From contig CP172318.1 of NCBI GenBank assembly GCA_044336205.1, forward strand, positions 310,001 to 374,000: DNA of 64,000 nt, written 5' to 3'. A model generated the notes under the pieces. That model worked only from the letters and a program-made list of their open reading frames with translations. It had not been told where the DNA came from and did no database searches. Each line of letters starts with the position of its first letter. The first letter of the stretch is position 1. The position numbers were made by a program, and so were the translations under genes. The DNA comes from Ruoffia sp044336205 (GTDB taxonomy: Bacteria; Bacillota; Bacilli; Lactobacillales; Aerococcaceae). Below, piece by piece: positions 38,466 to 48,117 of the stretch.

Positions 38466-39590
38466 ATGAAAAAATTAAAAGTCATGACGGTAGTAGGAAC
38501 AAGACCGGAAATTATTCGTTTGTCATCAGTAATTCAAAAGTTAGAAGAATCTGAGGCCATTGAACATATCTTAGTTCACACAGGACAAAACTATGACTAT
38601 GAGTTAAACGAAGTATTCTTTGAAGATTTTGGTTTAAGAAAACCGGATTACTTCTTAAATGCTGCAGGTGGATCACCAATGGAAACAGTTGGACAAATCT
38701 TAGCGAATATTGATCCAATCTTAGCGAATGAAGCACCAGATTCATTCTTAGTACTAGGTGACACAAACTCTTGCTTATGTGCGATTGCAGCTAAACGTCA
38801 TCATATTCCAATATTCCATATGGAAGCAGGAAACCGTTGCTTCGACCAACGTGTACCTGAAGAGACAAACCGCAAGATTGTCGACCATGTAGCGGATATT
38901 AACTTGACTTATAGTGATATTGCACGTGAATACTTATTAGCAGAAGGCTTACCTGCAGATCAAGTTATTAAGACAGGTAGTCCAATGTTTGAAGTGTTAA
39001 ATGCTAAACTTGAGGATATTACTAATGCAGAAAGTTACAAAAAATTAGACTTAGACAAAGGTCAATACTTTGTAGTTTCAGCACATAGAGATGAGAACAT
39101 CAGCTCAGAACGTAACTTCATGAACTTAGTAGATACATTGAATGAGATTGCAGAAGTATATCAATTGCCCGTTATTGTAAGTACACACCCAAGAACACGT
39201 AAGATGATTGAAGAAAAAGGCGTAGAATTTAATGAGTTAGTACAACTGATGAAACCAATGGGATTCACTGACTACAACAACTTACAATTAAACTCAAAAG
39301 CAGTATTAAGTGATAGTGGAACAATTAGTGAAGAATCATCCATCCTTAAGTTCAAAGCTCTAAACCTTCGTGAAGCTCACGAACGTCCAGAAGCCATGGA
39401 AGAAGGGGCAGTTATGATGGTTGGGCTTGAGAAAGAACGTATCATGCAAGGATTGGCTATACTTGAAACACAAGAAGAAGATACTTTACGTTTAGTAGCA
39501 GATTACAGCATGCCTAATGTATCTGATAAAGTGTTAAGAATTATTGTTTCTTATACTGATTACATTAAAAGAATTGTGTGGAGAAATTAA
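38466..39590 (+). CDS. capG: UDP-N-acetylglucosamine 2-epimerase family, CapG-like
   Basis: 374 residues, the length of CapG. VVGTRPEIIRLSSVI, HTGQNYDYELNEVFF, HMEAGNRCFDQRVPEE and SDSGTISEESS are the family motifs. It carries out the last step to UDP-N-acetyl-L-fucosamine. GGAGG lies upstream of ATG, 3 bases after capF. Confidence 0.9.
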   Translation: MKKLKVMTVVGTRPEIIRLSSVIQKLEESEAIEHILVHTGQNYDYELNEVFFEDFGLRKPDYFLNAAGGSPMETVGQILANIDPILANEAPDSFLVLGDTNSCLCAIAAKRHHIPIFHMEAGNRCFDQRVPEETNRKIVDHVADINLTYSDIAREYLLAEGLPADQVIKTGSPMFEVLNAKLEDITNAESYKKLDLDKGQYFVVSAHRDENISSERNFMNLVDTLNEIAEVYQLPVIVSTHPRTRKMIEEKGVEFNELVQLMKPMGFTDYNNLQLNSKAVLSDSGTISEESSILKFKALNLREAHERPEAMEEGAVMMVGLEKERIMQGLAILETQEEDTLRLVADYSMPNVSDKVLRIIVSYTDYIKRIVWRN

Positions 39591-39602
39591 AAAAATAGTG
39601 AA

Positions 39603-39702
39603 CTTAGACTTGCTAGAAGCCAACATTGAATATGGACTGAAACATCCTGAGTTGAGGGAAGGGTTTAAGGAGTATTTGAAGGCAGTTGTGGCTAGGTTTT
39701 AG
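39603..39702 (+). pseudogene. galU 3' fragment 1
   Basis: Last roughly 30 codons of UTP-glucose-1-phosphate uridylyltransferase (LLEANIEYGLKHPEL to VARF and stop), starting abruptly 12 bases after capG. The same end occurs at 41600-41694 and 57100-57191. A terminator-like stem ACCAGTGAGC/GCTTGCTGGT with TTTT follows at 39732-39760. Confidence 0.85.
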
Positions 39703-39731
39703 GGAAAAGTCAATTTAATAGTTTTTTGTGG

Positions 39732-39760
39732 ACCAGTGAGCGTGAGAGCTTGCTGGTTTT
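39732..39760 (+). terminator. galU-type terminator, copy 1
   Basis: Hairpin ACCAGTGAGC...GCTTGCTGGT and TTTT. It would end the capsule transcript; equivalents lie at 41724 and 57220. Confidence 0.75.
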
Positions 39761-39827
39761 ATATGTAGAAAATTTCCAAAGATGAATTGTCATTAAATAA
39801 AATAGATTTATTTGAGGGGTTAAACAT

Positions 39828-41071
39828 ATGAGAAAGATATTTGTTATTATTGCTATAATTTTTAGTGCTTTAAACAACGGATTGTCAGTATTTGCTGAAG
39901 AAATCTTGCAACTGGTGTGAGAGTTTCATATGGTATTTCTTTAAATGAAGAACAGAAAAAGGAATTAAGCCAGTTGTTTAATGTAAGTGATGTCGAACAA
40001 GCAGAATCAATTACTATAGATGGAAGTATACTTAATAATTATTTAAAAGATGGATCTAACGAAACTACTAATGTTTATTCAAGCGCTAAAGTAGAATTTA
40101 AAAATCATGGTTATGGAGTTCAAGTTAATATATTAACACCAGAAAATATCAAAAGTGTTTCAAGTAGTATGTATCAAAATGCTGCAATTGCAGCAGGAGC
40201 TACTAACGCTGATATCCAGATAGCATCGATAGTGCCTGTAACAGGAGAAGGTGCATTGGCTGGAGTATATGAAATTTTTTCTCAATCAGGTATGAGTTTA
40301 GGTTCTCAAGATATTCAGAATGCTGAGAATCAAATTAAAATTGAGCAATTGTTAGCTGAAGAATCAAATTTAATTAGCGATCAAATTTCAATGTTAATTA
40401 CGGAAATAAATCTAGGAATTGTAGAAGCTCTTGAATCAAAGGACGAATTAGTAGAAGATGATATAAAAGAAATTATTCAGAAAACGCTTAGCTCAAATAA
40501 TACAGATTTGACTGAGAAGGCTATAAATTTAATAATGGAACATGGAGAAAATTTCTCGCAATCTGATGTCGCAAAAAATCCAGAAACTAAATTAGCACTG
40601 GAAGAAACGTTAAACAATTATAAAGAATTAGAATCAATTTTTTCTAAATCATTTGATATTGGATATGGTCAAATTAAAATTAATGAAGTTAAGATTCTTT
40701 CAGAAAATCATTTTGACAATGTTGTAGATAAACCTGTTATTGGTATTTGGTACTCTGTCTCATTAAATACTGACACAGCACCTAAATCAGCATTTAATGC
40801 TTGGTTTGATTCTGTAAAAGTACTTCAGGATAATAATCCAAACACAATTAACGAATTAATTGGTGGAAATGTCCCAGATTATGATCTAGTCATAAATGAA
40901 CTAAATAATCAGATAAAACCTGGTGGTACAGGTCAATTAGCTATGGCATTTCAAACAGATGATTTTGAAACACAGTTAGATTTATATTTCTATCGTGATA
41001 AATATAATGACAAGGATTATTTAGATAAAATAACTATTCCACTAGATACAATAGAAATAGTATCTGAATAA
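39828..41071 (+). pseudogene. DUF1002 secreted protein, frameshifted after signal peptide
   Basis: ATG at 39828 (behind GAGGGG) encodes a signal peptide (FVIIAIIFSALNNGLSVFAEE) whose core is hydrophobic to residue 20; the frame then stops at 39918. A one-base loss near 39904 would join it to the rest, which begins GVRVSYGISLNEEQ and runs 380 residues with SSSMYQNAAIAAGATNADI and VTGEGALAGVYEIF, the DUF1002 core. Function of the family is unknown. A decayed start of a second copy is found at 57290-57339. Confidence 0.7.
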
Positions 41072-41149
41072 TAGAATTAAATTATTAAGATATTTTAAAA
41101 TTGGTTCTACAATTTTTGCTATTGGTAAGAAAATCTTACTGACATCTTT

Positions 41150-41694
41150 TTTATATGACGAATTTACAATTTAAGTGCAGCACTCTAAAAAGTAAAAAAG
41201 ATTCATTAGGTGACGATATAATGGTGGATGAAGTGTCATTAACCAAGCAACTCATTGGCAACTACAATAAGACTAAAGCTTCAACTTTAGCAGTGATTCC
41301 TGTACCGCATGAAGATACTTCTAAGTACGGAATCATTGTTCCAGTGAATGAAGTGGAAGAGGGTGTCTATGTGGTGGACAGCTTTGTAGAGAAGACACAG
41401 CCTGAAGAGGCTCCAAGTAATCTAGCCATCGTTGGTCGTTACTTATTAAAGCCACAGATCTTCGAAATTCTTGAGAACTTAGAACCAGGTCGAGGTGGTG
41501 AAGTCCAATTAACCGATGCGATTGATATCTTAAACAAGACTCAGCGTGTCTTCGCCTATGAATTCAAAGGCAAACGATATGACGTGGGGAATAAGTTAGG
41601 TATGCTAGAAGCCAATATTGAATACGGACTGAAACATCCTGAGTTGATGGATGGGTTGAAGGAGTATTTGAAGGAAGTAGTGGCTAGATTTTAG
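41150..41694 (+). pseudogene. galU 3' fragment 2
   Basis: The C-terminal 155 or so residues of GalU from LGDDIMVDEV through GGEVQLTDAID and YDVGNKLGM to the stop. The N-terminal nucleotide-binding half is missing. The 50 or so bases before LGDD do not encode GalU, yet they are shared with fragment 3, so both copies descend from one truncated parent. Family residues are changed (for example FVEKT instead of FVEKP). Not functional. Confidence 0.85.
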
Positions 41695-41723
41695 GGGAAA
41701 GTTAATTTAATAGTTTTTTGAGG

Positions 41724-41755
41724 ACCAGTGAGCGTGAGGGCTTGCTGATTCTTTT
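41724..41755 (+). terminator. galU-type terminator, copy 2 (degenerate)
   Basis: ACCAGTGAGC...GCTTGCTGAT and a CTTTTG tail; the outer stem pair has decayed compared with copy 1. Confidence 0.5.
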
Positions 41756-41924
41756 GTCTTTGAGTGTGATATTGGGCAATTTTACGTAGTATTATATTAT
41801 AAATGCTATAATATATTTAGACTTAAGGTTTCGACTTATTAAGTCGATATTGCCATTTCTTTCTGAAATGGATAAAAATGGGTCAAGCTTGGTTTGAAAA
41901 TTGCATGTTAATATGGGTTTAAAA

Positions 41925-42013
41925 GTCTTTCCTGCGTATGCGGGGGTGAACCATGGAATTGTTGAATTGTGGACACCAAAATCAGGTCTTTCCTGCGTAT
42001 GCGGGGGTGAACC
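41925..42013 (+). CRISPR. orphan two-repeat type I-E-like CRISPR
   Basis: Two identical 28-bp repeats at 41925-41952 and 41986-42013, beginning GTCTTTCCTGCG and ending GGGGGTGAACC, separate one 33-base spacer (41953-41985). The 61-bp period and the GTNTTCC...GGGGGTGA(A/T)CC form are typical of type I-E. A translated minus frame across it gives the familiar TPAYAGKT artefact. There is no cas gene in the window and no third repeat after 42013. Confidence 0.85.
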
Positions 42014-42079
42014 CCGTACTTCTGTGTTGTGATACCCTCTAAAGAGAATCATATTGTCTATATTGACGGTAGCTGCCAT

Positions 42080-42496
42080 ACTATTTCTGAAAGATATATC
42101 TTTTTGTTTGATTGAAGAGACTAGTTTAAAGTGTGCTTTTTCCAGAAGGAACACTGAATCTGGTCTCTTTTTTGTTGTGCCGTGTACTTTATGATTTCCA
42201 GTGTGCTATAGCCATGAATGTGATTTTTCATTTCTGTCAACCAGTCCATCATATATTCGATTATTTGTGAAGTTAGATTTTACATAACCAACAACCTGTT
42301 CAACTTGACTTTTATTGAATATTCCTTTAGTGATAGTCTTTATCGTCTTCCAACGATATATTATTGACTCGAATGTGTCGGTGGGGATTAAAGGGTGAGA
42401 ATCTAACATTACGAGTTCACATTTGGCGGTTTTCAAACCGGAGCAGAGCCGACACGTAGTAGTGACTTTCTGGAACCACAGATTAAAGATATTCAA
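42080..42496 (-). pseudogene. IS21-family IstA transposase fragment
   Basis: The minus strand encodes a decayed C-terminal part of IstA: QVEQVVGYVKSNFTNNRIYD, then SHSWL, an in-frame stop, and HTGNHKVHGTTKKRP followed by VFLLEKAHFKLV. The HGTTKKRP motif is characteristic of the IstA end. No istB or terminal repeats could be found. Confidence 0.65.
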
Positions 42497-42689
42497 AAGT
42501 TAACTATGACAAAATACTTTTATACAAACATATGTAGGTTTGAGAACCGAAACATATAGGATGATTGTAATTGTACCTTCTACCAATAAATAAGTTATTA
42601 TGACATACTCACGAATTATTCATGTGAGAAAGCCTCGGCTACTTCTGTGGGAAGTGGTTGGGGCTTGTTTATATTAGTGGTACATATAC

Positions 42690-42924
42690 ATCGGACTTGT
42701 TTCAAGAGTACGAACAGGGTTACTGTTGTGATTCGTTACAATAGTTAGGAAAGCAATTTGATGCAATTATTCAGTTGTCACATGATACAAGCGATAGTGA
42801 ATTGAAGCTCTTGAATGATATAGGCATTCGAGTGATTCGATTTAATTTGTATCGCGTATTAAATCATACATTAGAAGAGATAAAAGAGATGTCACTTTGC
42901 TGTTTTAATCACCTAATTAATTAG
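42690..42924 (+). pseudogene. remnant of an amidohydrolase-like protein
   Basis: After a stop, the frame reads LGKQFDAIIQLSHDTSDSEL and then LNDIGIRVIRFNLYR to a stop at 42922. The GIRVIRFN core resembles TIM-barrel amidohydrolases of the lactonase group. Too short and decayed for a firm call. A long imperfect hairpin (AAGCC...GGCTT, 42628-42668) lies just upstream. Confidence 0.3.
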
Positions 42925-43011
42925 ACGCAAGAAGAGTTATACCAATTGATCAACTGAAGGGGCTCTACCACCCATTATCATGTAGACTTAGAATAAATCA
43001 ATAAGATATAT

Positions 43012-43035
43012 TAAAAGCGTTTTTTATGATACAAT
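43012..43035 (+). promoter_or_regulatory. possible cre-like site and -10 for sugar-importer operon
   Basis: TTAAAAGCGTTTTTTA resembles the CcpA box with two mismatches, and TACAAT at 43030-43035 is a likely -10. CcpA control would fit a sugar ABC transporter (inference). Confidence 0.35.
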
Positions 43036-43081
43036 TACGTTAATATAAAATTTTATCCTTAATTAAGAAGGGGGCAGCCGG

Positions 43082-43561
43082 ATGAGTAAACAGATAAGAA
43101 AATATATTGTCTGCTTTATAGGTATCGGTTTACTTGCCGTCTTGCTGTATTTTATGATAACGAGCAATGCAAATAACTTTCACACCTCCCAAGAAGAGAA
43201 TCGGAAGTTAGAAGCACAGATTCAAGCTATTTATCAACGTAATCTCCAAGGAGCAAATGCAGAAGATGTTGATTTATATCTCTCCACGATTACCACAAAA
43301 GCTCGCGAAGAGACAGGTGAAGTGATGGCTCGCTTTTTTGAGGATTTTGATGTCAAGCAGGATCTATTGGAATTCGACATCACTGACATTGAACCCGATG
43401 CTATAGTGGCGAAAGCCAGACAGAAGGCAGAGGGGGATAGTCTACTGGAACAAGAGACCTATCGTAATCACATTGCGACTGTATTAGTTGTCTTTAAACA
43501 AGAAGAAGGGGAGTGGCGCATTAGTGAATCAAGTATTACAAAGATTGAATTCACTCCCTAA
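43082..43561 (+). CDS. membrane-anchored protein of unknown function
   Basis: 159 residues: one membrane helix at about 8-27, then an extracellular domain with a helix (EENRKLEAQIQAIYQ) and strands ending GEWRISESSITKIEF, the look of an NTF2-like fold. First gene of the importer operon. AAGGGGGC lies upstream of ATG. It may help the YesL or binding protein, but no function is known. Confidence 0.7.
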   Translation: MSKQIRKYIVCFIGIGLLAVLLYFMITSNANNFHTSQEENRKLEAQIQAIYQRNLQGANAEDVDLYLSTITTKAREETGEVMARFFEDFDVKQDLLEFDITDIEPDAIVAKARQKAEGDSLLEQETYRNHIATVLVVFKQEEGEWRISESSITKIEFTP

Positions 43562-43591
43562 TAAAAGCTTGATTATGAGAGGAAGGTGTCT

Positions 43592-44263
43592 ATGAACGAG
43601 TCATCATTTATTCACAAAAACATGGCATTTGGTCGTTGTATATCTAATCTGTTTAGTTTACAACTTTTTATTCTTTTTTATTCATTGAAGGGCTTTATCA
43701 TTTTCGGCTTCTTCCCAGCGGTGGCTGCGACATTCCATGTGATGTATCGTTGGGTTGTTTACCGAGAATCCGACATCGTTATCAGCAAACAATTTAGTTT
43801 TTTTTATGCAGATAATTTTTGGAAAGCAAATAAAATAGGCTGGTTACTCACGGGAAGTGCTTTGTTTCTTGCAGGTGATTTAATGATATCTAAACAGATG
43901 ATTCAATCCCCAATAATCCACACCGTATTGGTCATCGTATTCATTATTTTTTTACTCCTAGGAGCGTATATTTTTCCCGTTTTTGTGAGATACGATTATC
44001 ATCGTTTGTTTGTTTATTTTAAACAATCTTTCTTTATTGGTATCGCTAGCTTACCTCAAAGCATTGCTATATTTATTTTAGGGGCTTTTTTTTATAAGGT
44101 ATTTCATTGGATTCCTTTTGTAGCATTATTCTTTGGCGCACCCATGTTGATTGGCGGAATTTCTTGGTTTGCTTTTCAAGGTATATTGAAGGCCGAAGCC
44201 CTAAAAAAAGCAACTTTAGATAAAAAAGAAGAAAGGAGGGATAAAAATGGAACCTATAAATAA
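43592..44263 (+). CDS. YesL family (DUF624) membrane protein
   Basis: 223 residues with five or so membrane helices; opening helices with FGFFPAVAATFHVMYRW match DUF624. Such genes accompany LplB/LplC-type importers of plant or host polysaccharide fragments. ATG at 43592 is behind AGGAAGG; the GTG two codons earlier lies inside that site. Its end overlaps the next gene by 17 bases. Confidence 0.8.
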   Translation: MNESSFIHKNMAFGRCISNLFSLQLFILFYSLKGFIIFGFFPAVAATFHVMYRWVVYRESDIVISKQFSFFYADNFWKANKIGWLLTGSALFLAGDLMISKQMIQSPIIHTVLVIVFIIFLLLGAYIFPVFVRYDYHRLFVYFKQSFFIGIASLPQSIAIFILGAFFYKVFHWIPFVALFFGAPMLIGGISWFAFQGILKAEALKKATLDKKEERRDKNGTYK

Positions 44264-45249
44264 TAATGCGTCCATGGAAGATTCATTGAAAGCGATTCCG
44301 TTAGCGGGCGATCATGAAGTGAATCATAAGTCGGCGTCTTTAAACGGCGGTAATTGGAAGAAAAAATTAAGAGAAACTGGCAATTATATTTATTTATGTT
44401 ACCTGCTTTGCTTTTTTTATTATTTTTCATTATGGTCCTATGTACGGTATCCAAATTGCGTTTAAAGATTATATTCCCTCTTTAGGGATATGGGGAAGTC
44501 CATGGGTTGGCTTTAAACATTTTGAGAAGTTTTTTAATTCATATTATTTTAGCGACTTATTAAAAAATACATTGACTATTAGTATTTATGAGTTGGTCGT
44601 TGGCTTCCCATTACCCATTATCTTGGCGTTGCTTCTTAACGAGGCAAAAAATGGACCATTTAAACGTTTAACGCAAACAATCACTTACGCCCCTCATTTT
44701 ATTTCGGTGGTTGTCATTGTTGGGATGTTGGTGTCATTCCTATCTCCATCAACGGGTCTCATTAATCATATTCTAGAGGCATTGGGGTTCCAAAGACATG
44801 CCTTTCTTGAAGATCCGCGCTGGTTTAAGACTGTCTATGTTCTATCAGGGGTCTGGCAAAGTATGGGATGGAACTCGGTCATCTATATGGCATCGTTAGC
44901 CGGGGTTGACCCGCAGCTACATGAATCAGCGATGATGGATGGAGCGAATCGTTGGCAACGTATCCGCGATATTAATATACCGGCATTAATTCCAACGATT
45001 GTGATATTACTTATTCTGAATATGGGATCGATTATGTCAATGGGGTATGAGAAAATCCTCTTGATGCAAAACCCACTAAATATGGCGTCATCGAACGTTA
45101 TCGCAACCTTTACTTATCAACAAGGTTTATTAGACGCTCAATATAGTTATGCGGCAGCCGTTGGTTTATTTAATTCAGTCATTAATGCGATTCTTTTGTT
45201 AACCGTTAATAAGATAGCATCCAAAGTGAGCCAGGTCAGCTTATGGTAG
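44247..45249 (+). pseudogene. LplB-like ABC permease with two one-base deletions
   Basis: ATG at 44247 has GGAGG upstream and opens a normal soluble N-terminus. Three frames are needed to follow the family: first to KKLRE, then WQLYLFMLPALLF, then IIFHYGPMYGIQIAFKDY and the rest. Loss of one A in GAAAC (near 44378) and one T in the T7 run (44412-44418) explains this. The remainder is a full binding-protein-dependent permease (EAA loop ESAMMDGANRWQRIRDI). Either a decayed gene or homopolymer errors in the assembly. Confidence 0.8.
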
Positions 45250-45264
45250 AAAGGGGAGGAATCC

Positions 45265-46179
45265 ATGAATATCAAACAACGACGGCGCGTCTTCAATTCA
45301 GATAAATGGTTTAATGCACTGGTTAATACGTGTTTAGTGATCGTATTAATTATTATCCTATACCCATTATTATACATTGTAAGTGCCTCTGTCAGTGACC
45401 CGATTGCGGTGAGTTCGGGGGAGATGTTACTATTTCCGAGAGGGTTTACCTTAGAAGGGTACAAAACTATTTTTCAAAACAACTATCTATGGCGTGGTTA
45501 TGCTAATACCATTTTTTACACGTTACTAGGAACGTCAATTAATTTGTTTGTAACAATCCCTGCGGGTTATGCACTATCTAAACCGCACTTTGTAGGGCGT
45601 GGTTTCTTTACGAACCTTATGTTGGTGACGATGTTTATTAGTGGTGGGTTAATCCCAAGTTACCTTCTTGTAACCAGAATGGGGCTGGGGAATACGGTAT
45701 GGGCCCTGGTCTTGCCGAATGCTGCCTCTGTCTATAATATTATTGTGACAAAAACTTTCTTTCAAACATCCATTCCAGATGAGATTGAAGAGGCTGCAGT
45801 GATGGACGGGGCGAGTTATTTGACACGTTTCTTTACAATTATATTGCCACTTTCCAAGCCAATCATTGCGGTCATGGCCTTATTCTATGGGGTGGGACAT
45901 TGGAACTCTTACTTTAATGCCTTGCTTTATATTAGTGATAGGGACAAGTACCCGTTACAGATGATCTTAAGAGAAATTCTTGTTCTCCAGGATCTCTCGT
46001 CAAATCCTACCATACAGATGACGGGCGAGATGGCTGAGTTTCTCTATAGTCAGCAACAACTGGGTCAGGTTATCAAATACGGTGTGATGATTGTGGCAAC
46101 ACTTCCTTTGATTATGGTGTATCCATTCTTGCAAAAATATTTCGTTAAAGGAGTTATGCTGGGTTCTGTTAAAGGTTAA
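45265..46179 (+). CDS. LplC-like sugar ABC transporter permease
   Basis: 304 residues, six membrane helices, N-terminal VIIIL-type helix followed by LYIVSASVSDP, and the EAA loop EEAAVMDGASYLTRFFTIILP. It is the second permease of a CUT1-type importer with no ATPase gene in the operon, as is common where a shared MsmX-like ATPase serves. GGGGAGG lies upstream of ATG. Confidence 0.88.
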   Translation: MNIKQRRRVFNSDKWFNALVNTCLVIVLIIILYPLLYIVSASVSDPIAVSSGEMLLFPRGFTLEGYKTIFQNNYLWRGYANTIFYTLLGTSINLFVTIPAGYALSKPHFVGRGFFTNLMLVTMFISGGLIPSYLLVTRMGLGNTVWALVLPNAASVYNIIVTKTFFQTSIPDEIEEAAVMDGASYLTRFFTIILPLSKPIIAVMALFYGVGHWNSYFNALLYISDRDKYPLQMILREILVLQDLSSNPTIQMTGEMAEFLYSQQQLGQVIKYGVMIVATLPLIMVYPFLQKYFVKGVMLGSVKG

Positions 46180-46204
46180 AAAAATAAAGAAATGGGGAAT
46201 GAAA

Positions 46205-47872
46205 ATGGAATTGAAAAAGATTAAAAAAATGTCCTTGCTATTAATCTCAGCAATGGCTTTGGTAGCGTGTAGTAATGATACAGAAGTGGATGACGCAAGC
46301 AGTTCTGAACAGGTTGAACAAGCGGAGACGACACAAACAGTGGCTGAGACTGAGGTTGCTGTCAATAAAGAAGGCTTTCCAATTGTCGATCAACAAATTA
46401 CTTTGAATATTCTAGCACCCGGTGTGGGGCAGGCTGAATGGGAAGATATGCCTGTTATGCAAAATTATACTGAATTGACAAATATCGCATTCAATTATAC
46501 AACGCCCCCTCAAAGTGATTTTGCTACACGTTTGAATTTGGCTTTTGCGAGTGGGGAGTTGCCTGATTTAATCTATGCGGGCGGGCCCAACTCATTAAAT
46601 GCAGCGGGTGAAGTAGACTATGGTTCACAAGGCTTATTAATTCCTTTAGAGGATATGTTAGAAGAATATGCACCGAATTTCTATCAATTATTAGAAGAGA
46701 ACCCAGCCATCAGACAATCGATTACGACAACCGATGGGCATATATATGCTTTGCCGAATGTGGTTCAAAGTGATACGGCATCATGGATCATGGGTCCTGT
46801 TTGGTATAATGGGGAATGGTTAGACAACTTAGATGTGGAAGCTATACCTGAAACGGTGGATGAGTTTTATGAACTGATGATTCGCTTTAGAGATGAAGAT
46901 CCCAACGGCAATGGCCAACAAGATGAGATTCCTATCTCAGATGTATCTATGAATGGTCTTCGTGGCTGGTTTATGCCTGCCTTTGGGATAAAGGGTTGGG
47001 GAATTGAAGAGCATGACGGGCAAGCGCGTTATACCTTTGTAACAGATAACTTTAGAGCTTATCTAGAGTATATGAATAAATTATATGAAGAAGGCTTACT
47101 TGATCGAGAAACTTTCTCCCAATCCGGAGAGCAAAAGCAAGCTAAAGGTCAAAACAATCAAATTGGGGTATTCCAAGATTGGTTTTCATACTTTACAACC
47201 GGGCAAAGTGAAGAAGAAGCCTTAAATAATCCGATGTTTGGCCCTCTAACAAGCGAATGGCAACAGGAGCCGTTAATGCCAATGGATCCAGGTATTAAGC
47301 GTGGGTCATTCGCTATTACAAAAGAGAATCCTTATCCAGAAGCAACCCTGAGATGGGTTGATTATTTCTACTCGCCAGAAGGCTATGAATATATTAGTTA
47401 TGGCCCAGAAGGTTACTTATGGGAATGGGACGAAGGCGGAGAAGAAGCTGGTAATAAAGTTTACAATGAAGAGGTTGACGAAGAAAACCGTGAACAATAT
47501 CGTGGAACTTTAACACCTGCCTACGGAATTACTATCCCTGCTTTGACCGTTGAATTAGATCCAATTGGCGGCAGTCGCTCTGCATTTACTGACTTCATTA
47601 AAGAAGAAACAGATGAAAAAATCGTTCAACATGGAGAACTTATCTTCCCATTAGTTTACTTAACCTCTCAAGAGCAAGAAGAAGTAAACACGATAAAAGT
47701 TGACTTAGAGACATATATAGTTGAAAGTGAAGCGGCCTTTATTACAGGTAATCGCGAAATCAACGATGATACATGGGCTGAATATATTGAGACACTTGAA
47801 AAAATCGGGGTAAGACGGGTTGAAGAAATTCACCAAGCCGCTTATGACCGCTGGGTTGAAGCTGGGGAGTAA
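46205..47872 (+). CDS. LplA/YtcQ-like solute-binding lipoprotein
   Basis: 555 residues. Lipobox LVAC after a short hydrophobic signal, then the binding fold with ANPVVQSDTASWIMG-like and WYNGEWLDNL, YELMIRFRDEDPNGNGQQDE calcium-type loop. It would capture an oligosaccharide for the two permeases. ATG at 46205 is 7 bases from GGGG; ATG at 46199 is too close. No glycosidase or two-component regulator follows, so the substrate cannot be inferred. Confidence 0.87.
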   Translation: MELKKIKKMSLLLISAMALVACSNDTEVDDASSSEQVEQAETTQTVAETEVAVNKEGFPIVDQQITLNILAPGVGQAEWEDMPVMQNYTELTNIAFNYTTPPQSDFATRLNLAFASGELPDLIYAGGPNSLNAAGEVDYGSQGLLIPLEDMLEEYAPNFYQLLEENPAIRQSITTTDGHIYALPNVVQSDTASWIMGPVWYNGEWLDNLDVEAIPETVDEFYELMIRFRDEDPNGNGQQDEIPISDVSMNGLRGWFMPAFGIKGWGIEEHDGQARYTFVTDNFRAYLEYMNKLYEEGLLDRETFSQSGEQKQAKGQNNQIGVFQDWFSYFTTGQSEEEALNNPMFGPLTSEWQQEPLMPMDPGIKRGSFAITKENPYPEATLRWVDYFYSPEGYEYISYGPEGYLWEWDEGGEEAGNKVYNEEVDEENREQYRGTLTPAYGITIPALTVELDPIGGSRSAFTDFIKEETDEKIVQHGELIFPLVYLTSQEQEEVNTIKVDLETYIVESEAAFITGNREINDDTWAEYIETLEKIGVRRVEEIHQAAYDRWVEAGE

Positions 47873-47910
47873 GTTTAAAATACTGAATCTCCTCACGTAT
47901 ATAAATGCTT

Positions 47911-48048
47911 GTGAAAGGGTTGGGTAGAGAACATGCCTTTCTTACGGCAATCTTAAAAGAGATTTTAATTGAATATGTTTTAAACAGCCTGTTACCTGTA
48001 TTGAAAGGTTTATTGTCAAATAGTGTTGGTGAATATTTAAGGCGATAG
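47911..48048 (+). CDS. doubtful 45-residue frame after the importer operon
   Basis: A GTG-initiated frame reading REHAFLTAILKEIL and LPVLKGLLSNSVGEYLRR, amphipathic, ending inside the terminator stem. No ribosome binding site is visible; it may be the tail of a lost gene. Confidence 0.2.
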   Translation: MKGLGREHAFLTAILKEILIEYVLNSLLPVLKGLLSNSVGEYLRR

Positions 48049-48074
48049 ATTTAGTTCTATCGTCTTATTTTTTT
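48041..48074 (+). terminator. intrinsic terminator after importer operon
   Basis: Stem GGCGATAGA/TCTATCGTC with a 6-base loop and a T-rich tail ending in seven T residues. Confidence 0.85.
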
Positions 48075-48117
48075 GATGTAAGTTATGTAGCGATCTGCTG
48101 GATTGGAGGATATTCGT

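Noticed and set aside
41150..41694. Functional galU
   Set aside because: The N-terminal nucleotide-binding half is missing, and two further copies of the same truncated end show it is duplicated debris.
41792..42154. 120-residue minus-strand frame with TPAYAGKT
   Set aside because: Typical spurious translation of type I-E CRISPR repeats joined to an IS21 relic.
42628..42668. Long imperfect hairpin as further CRISPR repeat or riboswitch
   Set aside because: Sequence does not match the 28-bp repeat and no known riboswitch core is visible; most likely an old terminator.
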